Shown here: piece after piece, positions 8,154 through 16,435 of the stretch | Position numbering within the stretch: position 1 is the stretch's first letter | Layout of the letters: the number at the start of each line of letters is the position of its first letter | Assembly (NCBI GenBank): GCA_009704985.1 | Contig: WLDE01000012.1 | Coordinates: forward strand, 1-40,311 | Source of the DNA: Actinomycetota bacterium | GTDB lineage: Bacteria > Actinomycetota > Acidimicrobiia > Acidimicrobiales > Ilumatobacteraceae | Direction: 5' to 3' | DNA length: 40,311 nucleotides | The notes under the pieces: model-generated | What the model was told of the DNA's origin: nothing | Seen by the model: the letters and a program-made list of their open reading frames with translations, nothing else | Databases searched by the model: none | Translations under genes and position numbers: made by a program

Positions 8154-9056
8154 ATGAGCAGCGACACCGATGCCACCGAGCGGGACGAACGCAACCCCAT
8201 CCGGCACGAGGCCGTCGAGGTCGAGCGGATCGCCGGCGCGTGCGGCGCGATCGTGCGTGGCCTCGACCTGAGCGGCCCGCAGGACGAGGCCGCCGTCGAA
8301 CGCCTCCGCCTGCTGCTCGACGAGCACCTCGTCGTGTTCCTGCCGGAGCAGCGCCTCGACCTCGACCAGCTGGAGCGGTTCACCGACGAGCTGGGTGGGC
8401 GCGATCTCACGCCCTACGTCGCGGCCGTCGACGGGCGGCCGTACGTGATCCGCGTGATCAAGGAACCGGGCGACGAGCTGAACTTCGCCAACGCCTGGCA
8501 CACCGACCTGTCGTACCTGCCGGCGCCGCCGGCCTACACCGTGCTCCACGCGTGGGACGTGCCCGCCTTCGGGGGCGACACGATGTGGGCCAACCAGTAC
8601 CTCGCGTACGAGACGCTGCCGGCCGAGCTGCGCGAGCGACTGCTGACGATGCGGGCCACGCACTCGGCCGGGATGGCCTACGGCACCGGCGGCTACCTGG
8701 AGCAGGTGGCCGACAAGAGCTCGATGCGGATCCTTCCCTCGGCGGAGGCCCACGGCACCTGGACGCACCCGGTGGTGATCCGCCACCCGCGCACCGGCCG
8801 GGCCGCGCTGTTCGTGAACCCGGTGTACACCACCGGCATCGAGGGCATGGACCCCGCCGAGTCACGCCCGCTGCTGCAGCGCCTCCACCAGCACAGCGTG
8901 CACCCCAACCTCACCTGCCGCGTGCGGTGGCAGCCGGGGATGCTCGCGATCTGGGACAACCGCTGCACCCAGCACTTCGCGATCAACGACTACGCCGGCC
9001 AGCGACGCGAGATGTACCGCACCAGCGTGCGCGGCAGCGAACCCGTCGCCGCCTGA
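8154..9056 (+). CDS. TauD/TfdA-family Fe(II)/2-oxoglutarate dioxygenase
   Basis: A 300-residue dioxygenase. The facial triad is visible as His116-x-Asp118 (AWHTDLSY) and His274 (CTQHFAIND), with Arg284/285 (QRREMYR) placed to bind 2-oxoglutarate. GGDTMWANQY after the HxD is typical of TauD/TfdA enzymes that hydroxylate small acids, sulfonates or amino acids; the substrate cannot be read from sequence. The start lacks an SD, but CAGGCT sits 6 nt upstream, as expected for a leaderless message. A longer reading from 8076 would run through the upstream hairpin and is unlikely. The gene lies 1.5 kb from the NRPS-like locus on the plus strand; a tailoring role (compare AsnO-type Asn hydroxylases) is possible but unsupported. 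Confidence 0.85.
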   Translation: MSSDTDATERDERNPIRHEAVEVERIAGACGAIVRGLDLSGPQDEAAVERLRLLLDEHLVVFLPEQRLDLDQLERFTDELGGRDLTPYVAAVDGRPYVIRVIKEPGDELNFANAWHTDLSYLPAPPAYTVLHAWDVPAFGGDTMWANQYLAYETLPAELRERLLTMRATHSAGMAYGTGGYLEQVADKSSMRILPSAEAHGTWTHPVVIRHPRTGRAALFVNPVYTTGIEGMDPAESRPLLQRLHQHSVHPNLTCRVRWQPGMLAIWDNRCTQHFAINDYAGQRREMYRTSVRGSEPVAA

Positions 9057-9090
9057 GGAAAATCGCCTGCACCCGACGCGCCCGGGACGC

Positions 9091-9096
9091 GAGGCT
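9091..9096 (+). promoter_or_regulatory. -10-like hexamer for leaderless acetyltransferase mRNA
   Basis: GAGGCT ends exactly 6 nt before ATG 9103, and there is no SD between. Same geometry as at 8142, 17047 and 18395. Confidence 0.4.
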
Positions 9097-9102
9097 GACC
9101 GC

Positions 9103-10329
9103 ATGGGACCCTCCGCGATCGACGTGCGCACCACCGCGCCCCACGAGCTGCGCCTCGCCGCCGACACGATGCGACATGCACTGCTGCACGGCCCGACGTC
9201 GGACGAGGACTGGGAGCAGGTGCGGCCCGGCTGGGAGGACCAGATCTCGGTCACCGCGTGGGACGGCGACGACTGCGTCGGCCACGCCGGCGCGTTCCGG
9301 TTCGACACCGTGGTGCCCGGCGGTGCCCGTGTGCCGACGGCGGGCGTGACCCGCGTGGGGGTGCTGCCGACGGCCACCCGGCAGGGCGTGCTCACGCGCA
9401 TGATCCGCCAGGTCCTCGACACGTCGCGCGCCGAGGGCCGTATCCTCGCCAGTCTCCGTGCGAGCGAGGCGGTGATCTACCACCGCTTCGGGTTCGGCAT
9501 CGCCGCGGACGCCGTGAGCGTGGAGATCGACGTCCGTGCCGCCAGGCCGGTCGCACACGCCGCGCCCGGCGAGATCCGGGTGCTCCACGCCGGCGAGGTG
9601 TTGGAGGTCGTCGAGCCGCTGTACGACCGGGTGGCCACCCGCGTCGGCGCGATCACGCGGTCGTCGGCGTTGTTCCGCCGCTACCTCGAGGACGCGATGC
9701 CGGGCGGTGGTGCCGGGCGCGTGGCGGTGCACCGCTCGGCCGACGGCGTCGACGACGGCTTCGTGCACTACACCACGGCCTGGCGAGAGGAGCCGTTCCG
9801 ACACACGGAGGGCTCGATCGAGGTGCACGACGTGTGGGGTGCGACATCCGCCGTCGAACTCGCCCTCTGGCAGCACGTGCTCGGCATCGACCTGGTGCGC
9901 ACCGTGACCGTCGAGGAGCGACCGGTCGACGACGTGCTGCGGCTCGCCGTGCGCGACCCACGCTCGTACCAGGTGCGGCACCGCTGGGACGAGCAGTGGG
10001 TGCGGCTGCTCGACGTGGGGGCCGTGCTCGCCGCTCGCACCTACCGTCCGGCCTCGGCCGCGGCGACGATCGCCGTCACCGACCCGCTGTACCCGGACAA
10101 CAGCGACACCTTCGAGATCGGCCCGAACGGGGTGCGCCGGCTCGGACCCGGTGCGCCGGCCGACCTCCGCTGCGAGATCGACGTGCTCTCCGCGGCGTCG
10201 CTCGGCACGGTGCCGTGGACCGACCTGGCTGCCGCCGGTCGGCTGGTGGCCGCCGACCCGGACGCCGCTGCGCGCGCCGACGACCTGTTCGCCCATCGCC
10301 CGGGCGCCTTCTGCGGCAGCTTCTTCTGA
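9103..10329 (+). CDS. Eis-like GNAT N-acetyltransferase
   Basis: A 408-residue protein with the three-part layout of Eis (enhanced intracellular survival) acetyltransferases: an N-terminal GNAT domain with the acetyl-CoA segment GVTRVGVLPTATRQGVLTRM, a second GNAT-like region, and a C-terminal SCP2-like domain. The Tyr of VIYHRFGFG matches the general acid of Eis. The protein ends in Phe (CGSFF), as in Eis, where the terminal carboxylate takes part in catalysis. Family members acetylate amines such as aminoglycosides or lysines; the natural substrate here is unknown. The gene stands alone, with a leaderless-type start. Confidence 0.85.
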   Translation: MGPSAIDVRTTAPHELRLAADTMRHALLHGPTSDEDWEQVRPGWEDQISVTAWDGDDCVGHAGAFRFDTVVPGGARVPTAGVTRVGVLPTATRQGVLTRMIRQVLDTSRAEGRILASLRASEAVIYHRFGFGIAADAVSVEIDVRAARPVAHAAPGEIRVLHAGEVLEVVEPLYDRVATRVGAITRSSALFRRYLEDAMPGGGAGRVAVHRSADGVDDGFVHYTTAWREEPFRHTEGSIEVHDVWGATSAVELALWQHVLGIDLVRTVTVEERPVDDVLRLAVRDPRSYQVRHRWDEQWVRLLDVGAVLAARTYRPASAAATIAVTDPLYPDNSDTFEIGPNGVRRLGPGAPADLRCEIDVLSAASLGTVPWTDLAAAGRLVAADPDAAARADDLFAHRPGAFCGSFF

Positions 10330-10412
10330 GCCTGACGATGGGGACGCGGACCACCGCCGCACGTTGAACGAGTGTCCAACACGACACGTCGGCTGCTATG
10401 ACCTGGGAAGAC

Positions 10413-10423
10413 GTATCAGCTAC
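10413..10423. promoter_or_regulatory. Possible BlaI-type operator upstream of the BlaI/M56 pair
   Basis: GTATCAGCTAC (GTA-N5-TAC) lies 53 nt before the BlaI-family start. BlaI/MecI proteins bind short dyads with TAC/GTA-like arms, often at their own promoter. The arms here are only three bases, so support is weak. Confidence 0.25.
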
Positions 10424-10475
10424 CGTGGAGCGAGCGCCGGGCGTGGGATCGGCGCCGGAGCAGAGTGAGGAGCTC

Positions 10476-10832
10476 ATGACGAAGCGACCTGACGGGCAAC
10501 TGGAGTACGACGTGCTCCGGGTGCTGTGGGCGGCCGATCGACCGGTGTCACCCGCCGAGGTGAACGACCAGCTCGGCCTCGGTCTGGCCTACACCACCGT
10601 CGCCACCGTGCTCACGCGCCTCCACGCGAAGGGCCTGGTCGATCGCGAATCGACCGGTCGTGCGTTCGCGTACCGGGCCACCGTCGACGAGACGGAGTTC
10701 GCGCTCCGCCGCATCGACGTCGCACTGTCGGCCGCGTCCGACCGCAGCAAGGTGCTCGCCGGCTTCGTCGGCCGACTGTCGGCCCGCGAAGTTGCGCAGA
10801 TGCGCCAACTGCTCGACGACCAGAGGATCTGA
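10476..10832 (+). CDS. BlaI/MecI-family transcriptional repressor
   Basis: A 118-residue winged-helix protein. The N-terminal half (QLEYDVLRVLWAADRPVSP ... AYTTVATVLTRLHAKGLV) matches the BlaI/MecI/CopY DNA-binding domain; the C-terminal half is the helical dimer region. Such repressors are inactivated by proteolysis driven by a partner M56 membrane protease. That partner is encoded next, with a 1-nt overlap of stop and start (TGATG). SD GTGAGGAG precedes the ATG. No beta-lactamase gene is adjacent, so target genes probably include its own operon and perhaps cell-envelope genes elsewhere. Confidence 0.9.
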   Translation: MTKRPDGQLEYDVLRVLWAADRPVSPAEVNDQLGLGLAYTTVATVLTRLHAKGLVDRESTGRAFAYRATVDETEFALRRIDVALSAASDRSKVLAGFVGRLSAREVAQMRQLLDDQRI

Positions 10833-11713
10833 TGCCGGGCGAGGTGGTGCACCCCCTGCTGGTCGCCCTCGCACTCTCCCTGCTCGGCACGACGTTCCAT
10901 CGGCGACTGCCGCCGCGTATCGCCGCCCGGTTCATCGCCGCCCTGCTCGTGATCGTGATGATCGCCGCGGTGCCCACCATCGCACTGCTCACGCTCGCCA
11001 CGCTCGCGCACCTGCCGCCCGGCCATCCGTTGCAGTGGTGCACCGTGCCGCTCCACCACCACGACGTCCAGGCCTGGATGGGGCCGCTCGCCGTCGGCCT
11101 CGCCGCGCTCGCGGTCTGGCGGGTCCGTCGGGTGCTCGCGGAACACCGCCGGCTCATCTGCGACGAGGGCGGCCACCACGTCCACGTCACCGCGGACGCC
11201 GAGCCGTACGCGGTCACGATGCCCGGTGCCGCCGGGCTCGTGGTGCTCTCGTCGGGCCTCGTGTCCGTGCTCGACCCGGTCGAGACCCGCGTCGTCGTGG
11301 CCCACGAGCAGGCGCACGCCCGCCACCGCCACGACCGCTACCTGCTCCTCGGCGAGCTCGTCGCCGCCGTGCTGCCGCCCGCGCGCCGGCTCACCTCCCG
11401 CCTGCGATTCTCCGTGGAGCGCTGGGCGGACGACGAGGCCGCCGCCGCGTGCGGCGACCGACGCCTCGTCGCGCACACCATCGGCAAGGTCGCGCTCATC
11501 GCGGCGCCGCCGGCGCCGATCGTGCTGGCCGCGTCGTTCGTCGGACTGGGCGAGGTCGAGCGAGTCCGCATGCTCCTCGAGCCCGAGGTGCGGCGCGTGC
11601 AGGTGCCGTACCGGGCGATGCTCACCACGAGCGGACTGCTCGTCGCCGCCTTCACGATCTACCAGTTGCACCACCTCGCGCCGCTGCTGTCGTTCCTCTG
11701 CGATCACCACTGA
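10832..11713 (+). CDS. M56/M48-like membrane metalloprotease, partner of the BlaI-type repressor
   Basis: A 293-residue membrane protein with hydrophobic segments at about 8-20, 30-58, 82-96 and 268-285. The zinc site HEQAH is at 158-162, and ERWAD at 196-200 supplies the ExxxD-type third ligand. It is a compact form of the BlaR1/MecR1 protease family without the C-terminal penicillin-binding sensor domain, as is common in actinobacteria. Co-translation with the repressor (1-nt overlap) supports a signalling pair in which the protease relieves repression. The inducing signal is unknown. Confidence 0.87.
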   Translation: MPGEVVHPLLVALALSLLGTTFHRRLPPRIAARFIAALLVIVMIAAVPTIALLTLATLAHLPPGHPLQWCTVPLHHHDVQAWMGPLAVGLAALAVWRVRRVLAEHRRLICDEGGHHVHVTADAEPYAVTMPGAAGLVVLSSGLVSVLDPVETRVVVAHEQAHARHRHDRYLLLGELVAAVLPPARRLTSRLRFSVERWADDEAAAACGDRRLVAHTIGKVALIAAPPAPIVLAASFVGLGEVERVRMLLEPEVRRVQVPYRAMLTTSGLLVAAFTIYQLHHLAPLLSFLCDHH

Positions 11714-11750
11714 CGACGATCCACTCCGCTTCGCTGCGCCGTCCCGGCGG

Positions 11751-11779
11751 TCGACCGACGGGTTCGGGCCATCTACCGT
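11751..11779 (+). promoter_or_regulatory. Promoter of the DUF4129-MoxR-DUF58 operon
   Basis: TCGACC (11751-11756), a 17-nt spacer and TACCGT (11774-11779) resemble -35/-10 boxes. ATG 11787 follows 7 nt later without an SD, consistent with a leaderless transcript. Confidence 0.5.
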
Positions 11780-11786
11780 GTCGGCG

Positions 11787-12530
11787 ATGAGCGGTCGAGC
11801 GTCGCAGGATCCCGCCGCCCCGGCGCGACGAGCGGGGCTGATCGCGGTTGCGGTCGTGGGGGCGCTGGCCGTCGTGCTGCTCGCGGTGTCGACCTCGGGG
11901 CCGGTGCGGGTGCTCAGCGAGCCGCCCCCGTCGCCCGTGGAGACCGTCGAGACGATCCTGCCGGACGGTGACGGCGCGGTCACCGAGCAGAGCGAGGGCC
12001 CTGCGGGACCGGCCGAGCCCAGCGACGGCTGGTTCATGCGCATCGTGGCGCTGCTCGTCGGGCTGCTCCTCCTGCGGTACCTCTGGATGGCGATCGCGGG
12101 CTGGTGGGCGATCCTGCGCATGTGGCGGCCCGGTACCCGTCGGCGGACCCGGCGTGCCGGGTTCCAGGTGCTGCCCGGGGTCGGTGCGCCGCCCGAGGTG
12201 GTGCTCGACGAGGCCGCGCAGATCGAGGCGCTGCGCGGCGGCTCAGCCCGGAACGCGATCGTCGCGTGCTGGATGCGCCTCGAGGACGACGTCGCTGCGG
12301 CAGGTGTGGCACCTCGACCGTCGGAGACCTCGGCGGAGCTCACGGCCCGCGTGCTCGACGCGGCGCTGGCGGACCGCAGCGCGGTCGAGGACCTCGCCGA
12401 GCGGTATCGCGAGGCCCGCTTCTCCGCACACCCGATCGGCGAGCACGAACGCGAGCTCGCACTCGGCGCGCTCGCTCGCATCCACGCCTCGCTGCGTCGC
12501 CCGTCGCCGGTGGCCGAGGACGTGCCGTGA
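11787..12530 (+). CDS. DUF4129-domain membrane protein, first gene of the MoxR operon
   Basis: A 247-residue protein with two membrane helices (about 17-35 and 83-107) separated by a Pro/Glu-rich extracytoplasmic loop, then a cytosolic region. The C-terminal part (ARNAIVACWMRLEDDV ... ARFSAHPIGEHERELAL) matches the DUF4129 domain, which in actinobacteria is encoded with MoxR ATPases and DUF58 proteins. Its function is not established. The next gene begins with a GTG overlapping the stop by 4 nt. The start was set at ATG 11787 because a -10-like TACCGT precedes it and upstream codons lack family character. Confidence 0.82.
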   Translation: MSGRASQDPAAPARRAGLIAVAVVGALAVVLLAVSTSGPVRVLSEPPPSPVETVETILPDGDGAVTEQSEGPAGPAEPSDGWFMRIVALLVGLLLLRYLWMAIAGWWAILRMWRPGTRRRTRRAGFQVLPGVGAPPEVVLDEAAQIEALRGGSARNAIVACWMRLEDDVAAAGVAPRPSETSAELTARVLDAALADRSAVEDLAERYREARFSAHPIGEHERELALGALARIHASLRRPSPVAEDVP

Positions 12531-13093
12531 CCCGCCGGCGTGTGCGACTGGCCGTCCTCGTCGGAGGCTGGGCCGCCGCCGTCGGGGTGTTCGGCGTGCT
12601 GCAGATGCGGCCGGCGGTCACGGTGATCGCCGCGATCGTGGTGGCCGTCGCCGCCTCGCTGTGGTGGGTGCTCGACGTCTCCGACGTCGCGGCTCGCACC
12701 GACTGGCGGGCCACGGCCGACACGAGCGGCAGCGCCGCCGGCTCCGACGCGCGCGTGTCCGCACTCCGACGCCAGATCCTCGACGCCCGGATCTTCGTCG
12801 ACGACACCTCGCTCTCGCGCGCGCTGGTGTCGCTGGTCGACGACGTGCTGCAGCGACGGGGGATCGACCGCTCGCGCGAGCCGGAGCGAGCAGCCGTGCT
12901 GCTCGGTCCGCAGCTCGGTTCGTTCATCGCCGACCCGTCCGATCGCGCGCTCCTCGGCGACCCCCGCCGCCTCGACCTCGTCGTGCGCCGCCTCGAACAG
13001 TTGTCGGCCGACGCGCCCGAGCCCCCCATCGCCCACGACCGACGACCCGCCGGTCCGCCCGCTGCACACCCCGCCCCGAAGGAGCGCCGATGA
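12527..13093 (+). CDS. Two-helix membrane protein of the MoxR operon, unknown function
   Basis: A 188-residue protein starting at GTG (GTGA overlap with the upstream stop). Two membrane helices lie at about 8-24 and 28-46, followed by a charged cytosolic domain and a Pro/Ala-rich tail. I do not recognise a named domain. Proteins of this size and layout often sit between DUF4129 and MoxR genes in actinobacterial operons. The start is fixed by the 4-nt overlap; the stop overlaps the MoxR start by 4 nt. It is probably a scaffold or substrate of the MoxR machine, but that is guesswork. Confidence 0.78.
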   Translation: MTRRRVRLAVLVGGWAAAVGVFGVLQMRPAVTVIAAIVVAVAASLWWVLDVSDVAARTDWRATADTSGSAAGSDARVSALRRQILDARIFVDDTSLSRALVSLVDDVLQRRGIDRSREPERAAVLLGPQLGSFIADPSDRALLGDPRRLDLVVRRLEQLSADAPEPPIAHDRRPAGPPAAHPAPKERR

Positions 13094-14142
13094 CCACCGA
13101 CACCCCCGACACCAGCGACACCAGCGACACCAGCGACACCAGCGACACCAGCGACGCATCGCCGCCGTCGCCCACGATGTCGCTCGCGGAGGTGTCACGC
13201 CTGGCTGCCGCTGTGCTCGACGAGGTGGAACTGGCGGTCGTCGGCAAGCGCGAACCGCTCACGCTTGTGCTCGCCGGGGTGCTGGCCGGTGGCCACGTGC
13301 TCATCGAGGACCTGCCCGGTCTGGGCAAGACCCTCGCGGCACGCTCGTTCGCCACGACGCTCGGCCTCACCTTCACCCGGGCCCAGTTCACCCCCGACCT
13401 GCTGCCGGCCGACCTCACCGGTTCGTTCGTCTACGACCAGCGACGGGGCGAGTTCGAGTTCCGCCGGGGCCCGCTGTTCACCGGCCTGCTGCTGGCCGAT
13501 GAGATCAACCGCACACCCCCGAAGACGCAGGCGGCGCTGCTGGAGGCGATGCAGGAACGCCAGGTGACCGTGGAGGGCGAGACGTTCCACCTCGAGCCGC
13601 CGTTCCACGTGCTCGCCACCGCGAACCCGGTGGAGTACGAGGGCACCTACCCGCTGCCCGAGGCACAGCTCGACCGGTTCCTGATGCGCCTCGGCTTCGG
13701 GTACCCGAGTGCCGACGACGAGTGGGAGGTGCTGCGCCGCCGGATGGAACGCCGGCAGGAGGAGCACCAGCTGCGCCCCGTGACCGATGCGGCGACCCTG
13801 CTCGCCATGCAGGCCGCCGTCGAGACCGTCACCGTCGACCCCGGCGTCAGCCGGTACTGCGTCGAGCTCGCCTCGGCCACCCGACGCCACCCGCACGTCC
13901 TCATCGGCTCGTCACCCCGCGGTGCGCTCGCCCTCGTGCTGGTGTCGAGAGCGCTCGCCGTGGTGCGCGGTCGCGACTTCGTGGTGCCGGAGGACGTGAA
14001 GGCCGTGGCGACCGCCGTGCTCGCGCACCGCATCACCCTGCGCCCCGAGCTCTGGATGAGCAACGCCACGGGTGGTTCGGTGGTGGCCGAGGTGCTCGCG
14101 AGCGTGCCGGTGCCGGCCTCGCGTGAGGTGGTGCCCGGGTGA
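13090..14142 (+). CDS. MoxR-family AAA+ ATPase
   Basis: A 350-residue AAA+ ATPase with Walker A LPGLGKT (Lys80), Walker B LLLADEINR, sensor ATANPVEYEGTYPLPEAQ and the C-terminal lid. MoxR ATPases are chaperone-like and commonly work with vWA/DUF58 proteins, one of which is encoded next with a 4-nt GTGA overlap. The N-terminal 25 residues are an unusual Thr-Ser-Asp repeat from a 9-bp tandem repeat; similarity to the family starts only at about residue 30 (MSLAEVSRL). A second ATG there could be the true start, but the 4-nt overlap supports the long form. Confidence 0.93.
   Translation: MTTDTPDTSDTSDTSDTSDTSDASPPSPTMSLAEVSRLAAAVLDEVELAVVGKREPLTLVLAGVLAGGHVLIEDLPGLGKTLAARSFATTLGLTFTRAQFTPDLLPADLTGSFVYDQRRGEFEFRRGPLFTGLLLADEINRTPPKTQAALLEAMQERQVTVEGETFHLEPPFHVLATANPVEYEGTYPLPEAQLDRFLMRLGFGYPSADDEWEVLRRRMERRQEEHQLRPVTDAATLLAMQAAVETVTVDPGVSRYCVELASATRRHPHVLIGSSPRGALALVLVSRALAVVRGRDFVVPEDVKAVATAVLAHRITLRPELWMSNATGGSVVAEVLASVPVPASREVVPG
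13111..13155. repeat. 9-bp tandem repeat, five copies, at the MoxR N-terminus
   Basis: Five exact accagcgac units encode Thr-Ser-Asp triplets in the first 22 codons of the MoxR gene. Copy changes would keep frame. Confidence 0.9.
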
Positions 14143-15449
14143 GACGACCCGGGTGGTGGCCGACGACCGCCCACGTGCGCGCCGGTGGGACCGGGCTCGT
14201 GCTGGCCGTGATCGGCGCGCTCGCGCGGCGGCCCGACGCCGTCGTGCTCGCCACGCCCCTGCTCGCGATCGCCGTGTGGGGCGCGCTCACCCGCCCGCGC
14301 GGCGAGCCCACCGTGACCCAGGAACCCGACCACCACACGCTCCGCGAGGGCGAGGCGACCACCTGGCGGGTGGAGGTGGACAGCGCGGATCCGCATGTCG
14401 ACGCCGTCGCCGCCGTGCTGTGGCCGTCGTCGTTCGCCGAGCTGGACCCCGAGTCCGGGGAGGTGGTCGATCGTCCCGTCGAGGCCGATGCGGCCGGCGG
14501 TGCACGCCGGACGTCGCTGTCGATCGCGGTGCGCTCGACCCGCTGGGGGCGGCGACCCCTCGGACCCGCGGCCGTGGTGGCGACGAGCCCGTGGGCCGCG
14601 TTCCGCTGGATGGAGTTCGACGCGGCGCAGCGGTGGATCACCACGCTGCCGGTCCCGGCCGCGTTCGACGCCGTGGCGCCCGTCGCCCACACGGCCGGAC
14701 TCGTCGGCCTCGACCGGTCGGTCCGCACCGGTGACGGCAGCGAGTTCGCCGGCATCCGCCAGTTCCAGCCCGGCGACCGGCTGCGGCGGATCCACTGGCC
14801 ACGCTCGCTGCGCACCGGCACGCTGCACGTGTCGTCCACGTGGGCCGACCACGACCACCACGTGCTGCTCGTGGTCGACGCGTTCAACGACGTGGGCACG
14901 AGCGAGGGCGTGGACGGCCGGGCGTCGAGCCTCGACGCCACCGTGCGCGCCGCGGGCGCCCTCGCCGAGCACCACCTGCGACGTGGCGACCGTGTCTCGC
15001 TCCACACCCTCGGCGCCCGCGGGCTCGTGCGGGTGCCGCCCGGCTCGGGCACCGGACACTTGCGTCGGGTGCTCGACGAGTTGGCACGAGTGGAACCGGG
15101 ATCGCGTCTCGACGACCGGCGCATGCCGTTCGGCGTCGGCGGAGGTGCGCTCGTGGTGGTGCTGTCGCCGCTGGTGTCGCAGGTGCCGCTGCAGCGTGCG
15201 GTCACGTTGGCGGCCACGAGTGCACGGGTGGTGGTGGTCGACACCCTGCCCGCCGACCTGCCCGTGCCCGGTCTCGATGCCGCCGGCGCACTCGCATGGA
15301 GGATCCGCCTGCTGGAGCGCAGCCGGGAGCTGCGCGCCGTTCGTGCGGCCGGCGTGCCCGTCGTCGCCTGGCGCGGTCCGGGGAGCCTCGATCAGGTGCT
15401 GCGCGACCTGTCGCGCCGGCGTGGCGCACCGCGGACGGTGCGTCGATGA
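14139..15449 (+). CDS. DUF58 (vWA-like) membrane protein, MoxR partner
   Basis: A 436-residue protein with two membrane helices near the N-terminus (about 15-50) and a DUF58 core. The hallmark stretch GDGSEFAGIRQFQPGD followed by RRIHWPRS is present at about 197-220. A vWA-like fold follows, with VVDAFND as probable metal-site strand. DUF58 proteins pair with MoxR ATPases in envelope or protein-maturation systems. The GTG start is set by a 4-nt overlap with the MoxR stop. The next gene overlaps its stop by 4 nt as well. Confidence 0.9.
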   Translation: MRRPGWWPTTAHVRAGGTGLVLAVIGALARRPDAVVLATPLLAIAVWGALTRPRGEPTVTQEPDHHTLREGEATTWRVEVDSADPHVDAVAAVLWPSSFAELDPESGEVVDRPVEADAAGGARRTSLSIAVRSTRWGRRPLGPAAVVATSPWAAFRWMEFDAAQRWITTLPVPAAFDAVAPVAHTAGLVGLDRSVRTGDGSEFAGIRQFQPGDRLRRIHWPRSLRTGTLHVSSTWADHDHHVLLVVDAFNDVGTSEGVDGRASSLDATVRAAGALAEHHLRRGDRVSLHTLGARGLVRVPPGSGTGHLRRVLDELARVEPGSRLDDRRMPFGVGGGALVVVLSPLVSQVPLQRAVTLAATSARVVVVDTLPADLPVPGLDAAGALAWRIRLLERSRELRAVRAAGVPVVAWRGPGSLDQVLRDLSRRRGAPRTVRR

Positions 15450-16009
15450 GCACGGCCGAGCTCGACCTCCCCGACGGTGGTGGTTGGCGGCGCCGCGCCG
15501 GGCTGCACCACCGGCTGCTCGCGCTCGCCGTCGTCGGCGGTGCGGGCCTGACCCTCGTGAGCACCGGGTTCGCCGCCGGAGGCGTCGCAGCGCCGCTCGT
15601 GGTGCTGCTGGTGCCGTTCGTGCTGTGGTGCGCGCTCACCCCCGACAGCGACCTCGGCACCCTGGTCGTGATCGGGCTCGCGCTCGTGTGGCTCGGCACC
15701 GTCGACGGCGGCGCGCGCACGGGACCGTGGCTGCTGGGCGCGGCGATCGGGCTCACGGTGTTCCACGGCGCGATGGCGGCCGCCACGGTGGCGCCGCCAG
15801 GTGCGCGCTGGAGCCGGGCGATGGCGCGCACGTGGGCGGCGAGGCTCGGGGTGGTGACCGGCACCACCGCCGTCGTGTGGGCGCTCGCATGGGTGCTCGA
15901 CGACACCCGGCCGTCGGGCCGGGGCAGTGCCCTCGCGCTGGTGGTGGCACTCGTCGCGACGGCCGCCGCGGCCTGGTGGACGCGGCGGCGCAGCCTCGAC
16001 GAGTCCTGA
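15446..16009 (+). CDS. Multi-helix membrane protein ending the MoxR operon, unknown function
   Basis: A 187-residue hydrophobic protein with about six predicted membrane helices (roughly 25-43, 47-65, 70-88, 93-110, 126-148 and 155-175) and an Arg-rich tail. No named family is recognised. The 4-nt ATGA overlap with the DUF58 gene makes it the fifth gene of an operon in which every junction overlaps by 4 nt. It is probably a membrane component of the same machine. Confidence 0.78.
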   Translation: MSTAELDLPDGGGWRRRAGLHHRLLALAVVGGAGLTLVSTGFAAGGVAAPLVVLLVPFVLWCALTPDSDLGTLVVIGLALVWLGTVDGGARTGPWLLGAAIGLTVFHGAMAAATVAPPGARWSRAMARTWAARLGVVTGTTAVVWALAWVLDDTRPSGRGSALALVVALVATAAAAWWTRRRSLDES

Positions 16010-16040
16010 CCCGACGAACCCTGAGGTCCGTGCGGTCGGC

Positions 16041-16076
16041 GTGGTCGGTGTGGTCGGTGTGGTCGGTGTGGTCGGT
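16041..16076. repeat. 9-bp tandem repeat between convergent genes
   Basis: Four exact gtggtcggt units, preceded by a diverged fifth (gcggtcggc at 16032), fill most of the 71-nt gap between the last MoxR-operon gene and the convergent small acidic gene. No stem-loop is evident here. Confidence 0.85.
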
Positions 16077-16080
16077 GTCG

Positions 16081-16335
16081 TCAGTGCGGGTGGTCGTGGT
16101 CCGCGTGGTCGGACTCGATCGCGTCGAGGAACGCCTCGACGTCGTCGTCCTCGCCGCCGACGAGCCAGATCACCAGCTCGTCGTCGTCGTCGGTCCAGGG
16201 CAGCATGCCCTCGACGCTGTAGCGGTCGACGGTGATGTCCTCGCTCTCGTCGGCGACCGGCGCGATGACCGCCAGTTCGACCTCGGCGTCGGGCGGCTGG
16301 TCGCGCAGCATGTCGATCAGTTCGGAGACTCGCAT
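16081..16335 (-). CDS. Small acidic protein, unknown function
   Basis: An 84-residue, very acidic protein (DDDDELVIWLVGGEDDD) ending in a His/Asp tail (HADHDHPH). The N-terminus MRVSELIDMLRDQPPDAEV resembles small proteins of unknown role in which a helix is followed by beta strands. SD AGAAAGG lies 8-9 nt before ATG, almost the same as that of the upstream unknown gene, so the two are probably one transcript with a 100-nt gap. The C-terminal histidines could bind metal; nothing else points to a function. Confidence 0.7.
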   Translation of the reverse strand: MRVSELIDMLRDQPPDAEVELAVIAPVADESEDITVDRYSVEGMLPWTDDDDELVIWLVGGEDDDVEAFLDAIESDHADHDHPH

Positions 16336-16435
16336 CGGAAGCCTTTCTGTACGGGGCAGATCTGGACGGGCGGACCGGGTCGGTGCCGCTCGCGTCGGGC
16401 AGCGGTCGCCTCGACGCCCACAGCAGCGGAGGTGC

